Origin: an uncultured Rubritalea sp.
GTDB taxonomy: Bacteria > Verrucomicrobiota > Verrucomicrobiia > Verrucomicrobiales > Akkermansiaceae
Direction: 5' to 3'
NCBI GenBank assembly: GCA_937923145.1
Contig: CALAJT010000022.1
Location: 62,001-126,000 of the forward strand
DNA length: 64,000 bases
Shown: positions 9,653 to 17,237 of the stretch, in pieces
Layout: each line of letters begins with the position of its first letter
Numbering within the stretch: position 1 is the stretch's first letter
Made by a program: the position numbers and the translations under genes
The notes under the pieces: generated by a model
Database searches by the model: none
Seen by the model: only the letters and a program-made list of their open reading frames with translations
What the model was told of the DNA's origin: nothing

Positions 9653-9988
9653 ATGAAAAATACACACAAACTAATAATGGCAGGCATCGTGTCCTGCTCT
9701 ATGTTCGGAGTGATCTCATGCAGTAATTCTGCTGACACTACAGCTAAGCCGATGGCTATTAATGCCAAGACTGAGACTGTAACACTCGCTCTAACAGGTC
9801 TTAAATGAATGATCGCTTGTCCACCGAAAGTGCAGTCTGCACTTTCAAATATCGATGGCGTGTCCACTGCATCTGCTACTAGAAAATCAGCAACTGTTCT
9901 GATAGATCGCAACAAGGTAACCAACGCACAACTAATCAAAGCCGTGCAATCTGCAGGCAATGGTTTTAATGCAACTGTGGTGAAGTAA
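9653..9988 (+). CDS. Candidate selenoprotein: HMA-domain lipoprotein with in-frame UGA
   Basis: An ATG at 9653 opens a 111-codon frame ending with TAA at 9986-9988, interrupted only by TGA at codon 52 (9806-9808). Residues 1-22 form a lipoprotein signal peptide (FGVISC, Cys23). From about residue 41 the protein reads as a heavy-metal-associated (HMA/MerP) fold: ETVTLALTGLK, then UGA, then MIACPPKVQSALSNIDGV, and later AQLIKAVQSAGNGFNATVV. The UGA falls at the metal-binding loop, where HMA domains have GMTCxxC; here the spacing is UGA-xxx-Cys. A perfect hairpin with a G-first loop lies 17 bases downstream. Selenocysteine is the best reading. A Cys-to-stop mutation is the alternative. The gene is single, closed by a terminator. 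Confidence 0.65.
9826..9846 (+). promoter_or_regulatory. SECIS-like hairpin downstream of the in-frame UGA
   Basis: GAAAGTGCA, loop GTC, TGCACTTTC: a perfect 9-bp stem with the smallest workable loop. The stem starts 17 bases after the UGA and the loop begins after 26. The general bacterial SECIS rule is a stem-loop with a small apical loop carrying G in its first two positions, roughly 16-37 bases after UGA, and this fits. The hairpin lies within the coding sequence, as bacterial SECIS elements do. Confidence 0.6.
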
Positions 9989-10008
9989 GCTCACATAAGT
10001 TTTAACGC

Positions 10009-10048
10009 ATTCCAAGATTAGTGAACTTCACTTATCTTGGAATTTTTT
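10009..10048 (+). terminator. Terminator between the HMA gene and the convergent CAP gene
   Basis: ATTCCAAGAT pairs with ATCTTGGAAT, with a further inner stem AGTGAA/TTCACT, and TTTTTT follows on the plus strand. The long stem probably stops transcription from both sides. Confidence 0.88.
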
Positions 10049-10049
10049 G

Positions 10050-10619
10050 TTAGAAGGTGAAATCAGTTTTTAGCCCGAATAGCTGAGTGGCATAGATAGT
10101 CCCGTCTGGCGCTATAGAAACTCCTATCCCCGTGTAGTTCCACTTCTTTAGAATATTCTTCTTGTGCTTGGGCGAGTTCATCCAGTTACGGCTAAATGTT
10201 GCTGCTACATCTCCATTCTGCCCATAGATTAAAGCTACATTTTCTGCTGCTCTAGACATTGAGTAGTCGAGGACTATTTTATTAGCTCTACTTCCGAATC
10301 CATCGTGATTTAGTTCACGTTTGCCACGCTTTATGAATTTATTCTTGAGTTTGTCACTATGTTTTCTCGCTAGAGTCGCCATTCTAGAGTGATAGTTCAT
10401 CGGCTTAAGCCCAGCATTCTTCCTGTATAGCTCGACTCTCGCAGCAATTCTCCTCTCAAGTATCTCTAACTTACCCTCAGGCGCACCTGCTTCTGCTGGG
10501 GCATTGATCTTGGCAGCTTGAGTTGATGTGAATGTCGGTTTAGGACTTGTGGAAATATTGGAGCAAGAACTTAAAACGCTTACCACTACAATAGGGAGTA
10601 TGAATGTGAAAATTCGCAT
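10050..10619 (-). CDS. CAP-domain (SCP/PR1-like) lipoprotein
   Basis: A 189-residue protein from the ATG at 10619. An upstream ATG at 10772 would add 51 residues with no export signal and would overlap the moxR start, whereas the chosen start gives a clear lipoprotein signal (VVVSVLSSC). The CAP domain spans about 70-185: NAGLKPMNYHSRMATLARKH, the conserved RAAENVAL and NWMNSPKHKKNIL. CAP proteins are secreted, often of unknown activity. It is a single gene, convergent with the HMA gene and divergent from moxR. Confidence 0.88.
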   Translation of the reverse strand: MRIFTFILPIVVVSVLSSCSNISTSPKPTFTSTQAAKINAPAEAGAPEGKLEILERRIAARVELYRKNAGLKPMNYHSRMATLARKHSDKLKNKFIKRGKRELNHDGFGSRANKIVLDYSMSRAAENVALIYGQNGDVAATFSRNWMNSPKHKKNILKKWNYTGIGVSIAPDGTIYATQLFGLKTDFTF

Positions 10620-10721
10620 ATAGCAATCATTTTCAATGAAATAGATAGCCGACACAATACAAAATTTCAGAATCGTAAAATCATTCTGTTTTAAGAGTCT
10701 ATAAGACGTTAGAAATCTACT

Positions 10722-11729
10722 ATGGAATACGCCTCGGAAACAGAAGTTCATAATGCTGCCAAGCACATCCACTCACTCAATGCTGCGCTCAACGAAGTCC
10801 TCTTCGGACAAGAGAAGTTAATTGACCTAGTGATCACAGGCTTACTTGCTAGAGGTCACATTCTGTTAGAGGGTCTTCCTGGGCTTGGTAAAACTGAGTT
10901 AGTGAAGGGATTATCTAAATCACTCGGTCTAGATACTAAGCGTATTCAATTCACACCTGACTTGCTACCTGGTGATGTTACTGGTAATCCTATACTCGAA
11001 GAAGTCGATGGCAGACGCGAGTTCAAGTTCCAGCCTGGACCACTCTTTACTAACATCATGCTGGCAGATGAGATCAACCGTGCTTCACCAAAAACACAGT
11101 CAGCTCTGCTGGAAGCGATGCAGGAACGTAAGGTCACCGTGCTGGGAACTACTCACGATCTTCCACAACCATTCTTCGTGCTTGCTACTCAAAATCCGAT
11201 CGAACTTGAAGGCACTTATCCCCTACCTGAAGCTCAGCTCGACCGCTTTCTATTCAAGCTAGAGGTCACACGAAACTCTGTAGAAACTCTAGAGAAAATT
11301 GTGAACTCACGCGAGCTAGGCACTGAACCTTATGTCGAATCTATCATGGATGCTGGGACTCTTGAAGGCTTACTGAGATTGGTAAGAAAAATCTATCTAC
11401 CTGATGTTGTCGCTAACTACATCGCCCGTCTAGTAGATGCCACGCACCCAGGTCAGTCTGAGTCTGCAGCTAATATCAAGTATGGTGCTAGTCCCCGCGC
11501 GGCGCTCTCTCTAGCATCAGCGGCTAAAGCCAGAGCTCTGATCCACGAGCGCCCACATGCATCATTCGATGACGTCTGCTACGTGGCTCCCGCTGTGCTG
11601 CGCCATCGCATACTGTTAGACTACAATGCAAGAGTCGAAGGCATCACCACGAACGATGTCATTGAGAAGCTGATCAAGGAAGTCCCTGCTCAAAATAAAG
11701 CCACTACGAAGACTCTAAAAAACGCTTAA
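10722..11729 (+). CDS. MoxR-family AAA+ ATPase
   Basis: A 335-residue AAA+ ATPase of normal MoxR length. Walker A is GLPGLGKTE, Walker B is IMLADEINRASPK, and the MoxR-typical FVLATQNPIELEGTYPLPEA follows. The C-terminal helical lid is ASPRAALSLASAAKARAL. MoxR proteins act as chaperone-like remodelers, usually with DUF58 and VWA partners. The DUF58 gene lies three genes downstream, and the cluster 10722-13860 is compact, so one transcript is likely. Confidence 0.95.
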   Translation: MEYASETEVHNAAKHIHSLNAALNEVLFGQEKLIDLVITGLLARGHILLEGLPGLGKTELVKGLSKSLGLDTKRIQFTPDLLPGDVTGNPILEEVDGRREFKFQPGPLFTNIMLADEINRASPKTQSALLEAMQERKVTVLGTTHDLPQPFFVLATQNPIELEGTYPLPEAQLDRFLFKLEVTRNSVETLEKIVNSRELGTEPYVESIMDAGTLEGLLRLVRKIYLPDVVANYIARLVDATHPGQSESAANIKYGASPRAALSLASAAKARALIHERPHASFDDVCYVAPAVLRHRILLDYNARVEGITTNDVIEKLIKEVPAQNKATTKTLKNA

Positions 11730-11747
11730 TCATCTATCTTTATCGTA

Positions 11748-11999
11748 ATGAGAATAATTCTTCTACTCACCCTACTTAATTTACTGTGCTCATTCGCCGC
11801 AGCACAGGCTCCTCTGATCAACACCAACTATGATAAGAGCGCAAAGACAACAGCTAAGCTCACCGCACTATTTTCCCGACTCCCTACCAGCGGATACATG
11901 CCTCTGCGACTAGAGGTGAAAAATGGGCCGAAGACAGAGAGATCATGGTGCTCATCACTATATTTCTACTCTCCGCTAGCTTTACCGCTATCACTGTAG
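11748..11999 (+). pseudogene. Truncated 5' end of an exported protein in the moxR operon
   Basis: A frame of 83 codons starts 18 bp after moxR with a clear signal peptide (LLTLLNLLCSFAAAQA). It then reads LPTSGYMPLRLEVKNG, the sort of beta-rich periplasmic start seen in the middle gene of MoxR-DUF58 clusters. After about residue 65 the reading loses protein character and ends. From 11945 a different frame carries the membrane protein. The picture fits an internal deletion with frameshift that separated an exported N-terminal domain from a membrane C-terminal part. A genuinely short exported protein cannot be excluded. Confidence 0.5.
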
Positions 12000-12976
12000 G
12001 ACTCTCAGCAATCCCTTCATTCATACTCCGCGGCATGGTAAGCGCAGCTATAGCAGTTAGTGTATTTCTAATATCCATAAGCCTGTTTGACTCTAGAAGA
12101 AATTACCAAGATCTGTTAGATATCTGCGGATTTGCAACTACGATGCATACCTCTTTTTACCTTATCGTTTTAATGAGTGCTATCTATCTTAGCTGGTTAG
12201 CTATAGATTTCGGAGCTAGTTACATAGCTCCCTTAGCAGAAAACAGAGCCACACCTAGGCGACTCATCGCTCTGCTGCTTATGTTAATCACCTCTGGAGT
12301 ATTTCTATTTACGCCACCTAATTTAATAGATATCCTACCAGTAATCATAGTGCTTCTAGCTATCCCTGTCTGCGTCATTAGTCTCACTGAAGCGTCGTTT
12401 CTCGTACCCAATATCAGCGCATCCTTCATTAGCCGTGGAGCACTGATTCGTAAATCTCGCTATCTACTCTATCCAGGTTGGCAGTCAGGTATCTGGTATT
12501 GTATCTTACTCTATTTTATCACTATCGGAACTATTTTCTTTCTTCCAGATCATGACCAAGCCCTATTCCTGACTATCACCACCACATTCTCTTGGCTACT
12601 CTTCCCTCTTGCCATTACAAAGCTCTTTTTCAATAGATTCCAAAACCTGTTCACTATCTACGTTGCAGTATTGCTGGTCAGTGCAGTGCTATTTTTAGTC
12701 ACCATCTCTGTGATTTCGATCACTAATACAAAGGGAATCACACTATTTCTATGCTGGCTTCCTCCTGTTCAGTTTTACCTTATAATTGATGCTAAATCCT
12801 CATTTTATAGTAGTCGTAGTTCTGGTTATAGTTATGAGTTCATCCTAGCCTTATCGATTATTAGCTTAGCCATAAACTGGGCAATATGCCTCATCCGTAG
12901 TTTCCCTGAATGGAACGCGATTAGAAAAAATGAGAACGCCGCTAAATCCATCTTAGCTAATATTTCTAAAGATTAA
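11945..12976 (+). CDS. Multi-pass membrane protein of the MoxR-DUF58 cluster
   Basis: A 343-residue, very hydrophobic protein with about eight predicted membrane segments, for example FYLIVLMSAIYLSWLAI and RLIALLLMLITSGVFLF. It overlaps the upstream broken frame by 55 bases in a different phase, and the DUF58 gene starts two bases after its stop. I recognise no catalytic motif. It may be the surviving C-terminal part of a larger membrane protein whose exported N-terminus is the 11748-11999 frame. The open frame continues upstream of the ATG without a stop for some codons, so the true start is uncertain. Confidence 0.7.
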   Translation: MVLITIFLLSASFTAITVGLSAIPSFILRGMVSAAIAVSVFLISISLFDSRRNYQDLLDICGFATTMHTSFYLIVLMSAIYLSWLAIDFGASYIAPLAENRATPRRLIALLLMLITSGVFLFTPPNLIDILPVIIVLLAIPVCVISLTEASFLVPNISASFISRGALIRKSRYLLYPGWQSGIWYCILLYFITIGTIFFLPDHDQALFLTITTTFSWLLFPLAITKLFFNRFQNLFTIYVAVLLVSAVLFLVTISVISITNTKGITLFLCWLPPVQFYLIIDAKSSFYSSRSSGYSYEFILALSIISLAINWAICLIRSFPEWNAIRKNENAAKSILANISKD

Positions 12977-12978
12977 TC

Positions 12979-13860
12979 ATGACCCCCGAGACGCTAAAAG
13001 CAGCTAGAGCCAGTGCCTCAGTATGTGCAGAGAGCATCTCGCTACCGCTACACTCTCGGGTCTGGAAAGGAATGGCTGGTGACTTCTCAGGTGCAGGGTC
13101 TGGATCATCCCTAGACTTCCAAGACCACAGAAACTATGCCCCGGGCGATGACCCACGCCACATCAACTGGCAAGCCTACGCAAGAACTGGCGACTATACC
13201 ATGAAGTTATTCCGTGAGGAAGTGCGACCAATGGTAGACATCGTCCTCGATGTCTCCGACTCGATGTTCTTTGACGAATCTAAGTCTGTTAGAGTCGCGG
13301 AAATATTCTACACCATCATCAACTCTTCCCACAAAGCAGGAGCCGCACTAAGTATCCACCTCATCAAAGGAAGCGCCCACCGACCGATACCCATAGAAAC
13401 CATCTTCACTGATCAATGGTTCAGCATAGCGGAGTCGATGAAAGACGATTCACCGAACCAATCTCCATCTATAGACAAAGTCCCCTTCCGAGCTAATACC
13501 ATCCGCGTATTCATCAGCGACTTACTTTTCCTGGGAGACCCCGCACCACTGATTCGCCACTGCACTCAGCGCCAAGGCTCACTCATCATCCTAGCTCCAT
13601 TCAGCCAAGCCGAAGCGAATCCTGAGTGGTCTGGCAACTACGAATTCGTAGACGCCGAGTCTGGCGATAGCTCTCCCCATAGGATCGAACCAAGCGTTCT
13701 AAAAAGCTACAAAGAAACCTACAACAACCACTTCACCCTCTGGCACAACGCCACCATGCGCCACCAATCTCCATTAGCTAGAATCCCTGCTGATAAAGAA
13801 CTCATGCAAGCATTCCAAGTGGATGCGATCAAGTCTGGTGCGCTAGAAATAGTCGCCTAA
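12979..13860 (+). CDS. DUF58 domain-containing protein
   Basis: A 293-residue soluble protein with the DUF58 hallmark DPRHINWQAYARTGD followed by YTMKLFREE. The fold is VWA-like, with DVSDSMFF resembling a MIDAS DxSxS motif. DUF58 proteins are the regular partners of MoxR ATPases, and the pair is thought to assemble or activate protein complexes. It starts two bases after the membrane-protein stop, consistent with translational coupling. Confidence 0.93.
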   Translation: MTPETLKAARASASVCAESISLPLHSRVWKGMAGDFSGAGSGSSLDFQDHRNYAPGDDPRHINWQAYARTGDYTMKLFREEVRPMVDIVLDVSDSMFFDESKSVRVAEIFYTIINSSHKAGAALSIHLIKGSAHRPIPIETIFTDQWFSIAESMKDDSPNQSPSIDKVPFRANTIRVFISDLLFLGDPAPLIRHCTQRQGSLIILAPFSQAEANPEWSGNYEFVDAESGDSSPHRIEPSVLKSYKETYNNHFTLWHNATMRHQSPLARIPADKELMQAFQVDAIKSGALEIVA

Positions 13861-13897
13861 AATTTACTTTTCTCTAGATCCTGCATAAACTTCTCAC

Positions 13898-14482
13898 ATG
13901 GACACTAATCACATTATTTCAAAAAGACAATTTCTTCTCGCTCTAGGCTCACTAGGTGCAGGAACACTTCTTAATAGCTGTGCAGACATCGGTGGGATAG
14001 GAAACATCGGCTTAGGGTCAGGGCTCATGCCTACCATACTCATCAAACCCCAGACAATGATGAGCAAAATCGCGCCACAATTCCCTTACAAAAAAAACTA
14101 TCAAGGACTAGTGGATTTAAATTTCTCTGACCCAGTAGTCAGCATGGTTCCTGATGCAGAAAAGGTGCGAGTGGGACTCACCACACTAGGAGGACTAAGT
14201 GGTGGGGGGCGACAGCTCGGCGGTAGATGCCAGCTAGCATGTGGCTTACGATATGACCCTAAGACACGTGGAGTTTTCCTAAAAGATTCAGTACTGGAGG
14301 ACTTTAGCCTAAACGGAGTCCCAACTCAACTAACATCTGGACTTCGTGAAGTTGCCAACCTAATAGGTAAAAACCTACTTGAGCGCTATCCTGTTTACAC
14401 ACTAGGAAATAGTGCAGGGCTTGGATTTCTAAAGAAAATGAACGTAACCGACAATGGTGTATTACTAAGTTTCGGTCTCTAG
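13898..14482 (+). CDS. DUF1439-like (YceB-type) lipoprotein
   Basis: A 194-residue exported protein. The N-terminus KRQFLLALGSLGAGTLLNSC combines a basic start, a hydrophobic core and a lipobox (Cys about 28). The mature part resembles DUF1439/YceB: GRCQLACGLRYDPKTRGVFL, DSVLEDFSLNG, LLERYPVYTL and a final VTDNGVLLSFGL. The family forms a lipid-binding-like fold in the periplasm; its role is not established. It follows the DUF58 gene by 37 bp, with no obvious terminator between them. Confidence 0.72.
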   Translation: MDTNHIISKRQFLLALGSLGAGTLLNSCADIGGIGNIGLGSGLMPTILIKPQTMMSKIAPQFPYKKNYQGLVDLNFSDPVVSMVPDAEKVRVGLTTLGGLSGGGRQLGGRCQLACGLRYDPKTRGVFLKDSVLEDFSLNGVPTQLTSGLREVANLIGKNLLERYPVYTLGNSAGLGFLKKMNVTDNGVLLSFGL

Positions 14483-14566
14483 TAAGAAGTTGATTAACTA
14501 ATTAACATGAAATCTGGTTACATCCCAGACTCACTGCTCAACTACAAACCAACATAGAATATTATT

Positions 14567-14611
14567 GCCTGCCAGTAAGCTGGTCTACAGCCCGCTAGTA
14601 AGCTGGTCTAG
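14567..14611. repeat. 23-bp tandem duplication at the 3' end of the TPR gene
   Basis: AGTAAGCTGGTCTA occurs at 14574-14587 and again at 14597-14610. The flanks are also similar (GCCTGCC against GCCCGCT). The inner copy encodes the last residues of the 14585-16105 protein and the outer copy lies just past its stop. Confidence 0.7.
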
Positions 14612-16105
14612 GACTCTTTTAGCCTCCTTATCATTTGGGTATAATTCGAGAGCTTGTTTTAGATAATCAATCGCTCTGGGAGTATCCTGCTTATTCAGTG
14701 CACCCTGCGCTAGAGCGAGAAATGGAGTAGAATTCGCGGGTCTATATTTCAGCTGCTTCAAGAAAGCATGCTCAGCTTTATCCGCTTGGCTGAGCTGCTC
14801 GTATAGTAAACCTACAGTCGTCCAGCTGTATCGATTATTAGGAAGTGATTTTAATGATCGCTCATAAAGAGCAATTGCTTTCTCAATTTCTCCTTTACGC
14901 TGTTTCTCCTTAGCCAAGTGCATCAGAGCATAAGGATGATCAGGACTGTGCTCCAAAGTCGCTGCAGTGAGAGTCTCCATATTCCTCCAATCCAGTGATC
15001 GTTGGATACTAAACCAAGCCGGCAACAGACAGAAGATACAAACTGCCAGAGTATTTCTAGCCAAACTACCCCATCTATTGGTGAGTTGATAGTAACCTAT
15101 AGCAATAAGTAAAAATGGACCGAGATACGATAAATAAGAATAACGGTCTGGAGCATTCGCCTCACCGCTCATGATAAACCCACAAACAGGAATGAGCAAA
15201 ATTAAGTAATAACAGAACCCCCAGCTCAAAATCCGTACTGTATGCCTATATCTAAAGCAGACGATAGCAGCAACTATCAGGGCAGAAAGACTAGCAAAGA
15301 AACCCTTCCAAGGAATAGCCACAAGTGGAACATTGAAATAGCTTAGTTTGGTAGGTATCACTAATTTATAAAGATAGAGCCCTAGATTGTTCGTTCCTAC
15401 GTAAATTCTCTCCCCAAAGCTTCTGGACTGTAGGATTTGAAGTTTATTAGAATGATCCGCATGTTGAATCGACAATGTAATGAATACAGTAAGAGCTGCG
15501 AGAGCTGCGAAGGGCAGAAGTTTCAGCACGATCTTCTGTAATGATTCCTTCTGCTTCTCAGATCTATTAAGAAATACGGAAATAAAGAAGACCGCTGGCC
15601 AGACTACCAGTATAGGTTTACTCATCAGCCCTAGTGCAAACAAGCCCAGGGCTATATAATAGAAGCGTGGTTCTCGCTGATTAAGGTACTTCAACCAATA
15701 TCCTAGACTGAGAAAGCCAAAAATAGCGGAGAGTGTGTCCTTCCGCTCAGAAAGCCACGCCCATGACTCTACGTGCATAGGATGGAAGATAAATAAGGAC
15801 ACTGTAATCAGGACTGCACTACGAGGAACTGATTTAGCCTTCGAGCCAAGCCTTATTTGATTCAAACAGAAAAATAAGGCTAAACCTGCTAGTAAATGAT
15901 AAACGATCGCAGATAGGTGATGAAGATCAGGATTCAGACCAAAGAGGCTGACATCTAATTGGTGAGACCAGATGGTTGCTGGATGCCATAGATCCAGGCT
16001 CTGATCAGTGAGAGCAGCGCCAGCGTGTGAGATACCCTCACTGACTGTTGGATTCTCTGGAATTAAGAGTTTATCATCCCATGATAGAAATTCAGTTTTT
16101 CTCAT
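14585..16105 (-). CDS. Multi-pass membrane protein with C-terminal TPR repeats
   Basis: A 506-residue protein of the common membrane-TPR family that resembles TMTC/ArnT-like glycosyltransferases. The N-terminal loop carries FLSWDDKLLIPENPTVSEG and later LWHPATIWSHQLDVSLFGLN followed by HHL, matching the family pattern. About ten membrane segments follow, then at least three TPR units (about 390-500: HPYALMHLAKEKQRKGEIEK, NRYSWTTVGLLYEQLSQADK). Most relatives have a first membrane helix before the WDD loop. Here that helix is absent because the frame starts at MRKTEFLSWDD, so the gene may be N-terminally shortened or start at a non-ATG codon. Confidence 0.8.
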   Translation of the reverse strand: MRKTEFLSWDDKLLIPENPTVSEGISHAGAALTDQSLDLWHPATIWSHQLDVSLFGLNPDLHHLSAIVYHLLAGLALFFCLNQIRLGSKAKSVPRSAVLITVSLFIFHPMHVESWAWLSERKDTLSAIFGFLSLGYWLKYLNQREPRFYYIALGLFALGLMSKPILVVWPAVFFISVFLNRSEKQKESLQKIVLKLLPFAALAALTVFITLSIQHADHSNKLQILQSRSFGERIYVGTNNLGLYLYKLVIPTKLSYFNVPLVAIPWKGFFASLSALIVAAIVCFRYRHTVRILSWGFCYYLILLIPVCGFIMSGEANAPDRYSYLSYLGPFLLIAIGYYQLTNRWGSLARNTLAVCIFCLLPAWFSIQRSLDWRNMETLTAATLEHSPDHPYALMHLAKEKQRKGEIEKAIALYERSLKSLPNNRYSWTTVGLLYEQLSQADKAEHAFLKQLKYRPANSTPFLALAQGALNKQDTPRAIDYLKQALELYPNDKEAKRVLDQLTSGL

Positions 16106-16511
16106 ATTGGTATTTATTTAGGGGAAGTTTATTATAAACAGCATTCATTTTCTAGAAAAATAAATATATTTCGCACCCTATTTCATCTTATTAAAAAAAA
16201 CAAATAATGAGCCATGATTTCAGATTGAACATGTTATCCTTAATACTACTAAATATTTAATTGAAAAACATATTACAACCTGTAATACAATTATTTATAG
16301 TATTTTCTATTTTGCAACACAGGATAATTTTCTCTTTTATTAATAGTTAGAAATTCTCGTTTCCACAATTAAGCATCATAATTAAATAATAGTTTATATT
16401 AGCTAATCCAACTGTAAGTAATTTAATCATATTTGACAATCAATTGTTAAAATTGCAAAGTCTGACTCTAGATTTATACAATAGTTAAAACTAAATAAAG
16501 CACCCCCAATT
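16106..16511. other. AT-rich divergent spacer
   Basis: The spacer separates two divergent genes. I see no coding frame and no RNA gene in it. It is very AT-rich and presumably holds both promoters; a candidate for the PEP-CTERM gene is listed separately. Confidence 0.6.
16453..16482 (+). promoter_or_regulatory. Possible sigma-70 promoter of the PEP-CTERM gene
   Basis: TTGCAA (16453-16458), an 18-bp spacer, then TACAAT (16477-16482), about 30 bases before the ATG at 16512. The -10 box matches the consensus at five of six positions and the -35 box at four. In such AT-rich sequence chance matches are common. Confidence 0.35.
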
Positions 16512-17168
16512 ATGAAACAAATAAACAAATACTTATTATCGAGTTTAGCAACAGCTTTAGTAGCTGTAAACACTGCAACAGCGCAAGTTAATCTTCTAGT
16601 AAACGCAAGTTTTGAAGATATAGTTGCATCCTCTGGCGCTCTGAAACAACACAATTCTGGATGGACTGGGAGTGGTGGATTTGCTGGTGAATGGGCAGGC
16701 ACCGCTACTTTTACTGGTGGTTGGCTCGAGAACAATGAAAATTTAACTAACATTACTACCGCTGCTCATTTAGATCACTTTGGATTATATATATCAAATT
16801 CAGCAGGAACTGTTACTCAATCTGTATCTACAGTAATAGGACAAAGCTATACTATAAGTGGGCTTCTAGGCAATGCGGAAAGTAATTCCAACCTTGCAGG
16901 TAATGGCGCTACTGCGGCTGTATTAGTTGGTGGAGTTGCTGTAGCGACACAATCTGAAGGTCAATGGGGTAGTTTTACACACACATTCACCGCGGCTGCT
17001 ACAACAACAGCTATTGCATATGGAGCTACTGTGGGTGATGATTCACCAAACCCTTCAGTTTTCGTAGTAGTAGATAATCTCAATCTAACAAAAGTTCCTG
17101 AGCCCTCATCGGCAGTTCTTCTTGGCCTTGGAGTACTTGGACTTATCGTGCGTCGTAAGAGAGCATAA
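16512..17168 (+). CDS. PEP-CTERM sorting-domain exported protein
   Basis: A 218-residue secreted protein. The signal peptide (residues 1-25) ends near TATAQVN. The body is Gly/Ala/Thr-rich and beta-like, with NLLVNASFEDI at the start, a lectin-like or carbohydrate-binding fold often seen in such proteins. The C-terminus is a complete PEP-CTERM signal: VPEPSSAVLLGLGVLGLIV followed by RRKRA. An exosortase normally cleaves this tail and anchors the protein to the cell surface or matrix. No exosortase gene is in the window. Confidence 0.92.
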   Translation: MKQINKYLLSSLATALVAVNTATAQVNLLVNASFEDIVASSGALKQHNSGWTGSGGFAGEWAGTATFTGGWLENNENLTNITTAAHLDHFGLYISNSAGTVTQSVSTVIGQSYTISGLLGNAESNSNLAGNGATAAVLVGGVAVATQSEGQWGSFTHTFTAAATTTAIAYGATVGDDSPNPSVFVVVDNLNLTKVPEPSSAVLLGLGVLGLIVRRKRA

Positions 17169-17194
17169 TCCTAATATAAATCATTTCATTCTAG

Positions 17195-17227
17195 AAAGCT
17201 GTTTCTCTCCACAGGAACAGCTTTTTT
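17195..17227 (+). terminator. Terminator between the PEP-CTERM gene and the convergent ABC gene
   Basis: AAAGCTGTT, a 12-base loop, AACAGCTTT and then T's. The stem could serve both converging transcripts. Confidence 0.85.
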
Positions 17228-17237
17228 GTGGGGATTT

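Noticed and set aside
9553-9960. A long minus-strand open frame opposite the HMA gene
   Set aside because: It is antisense to the HMA reading frame, has no family signature and includes the terminator side of the upstream gene. The plus-strand HMA fold with signal peptide is far more convincing.
10620-10772. N-terminal extension of the CAP-domain protein
   Set aside because: The extension overlaps the moxR start and hides the lipoprotein signal peptide; the start at 10619 explains the sequence better.
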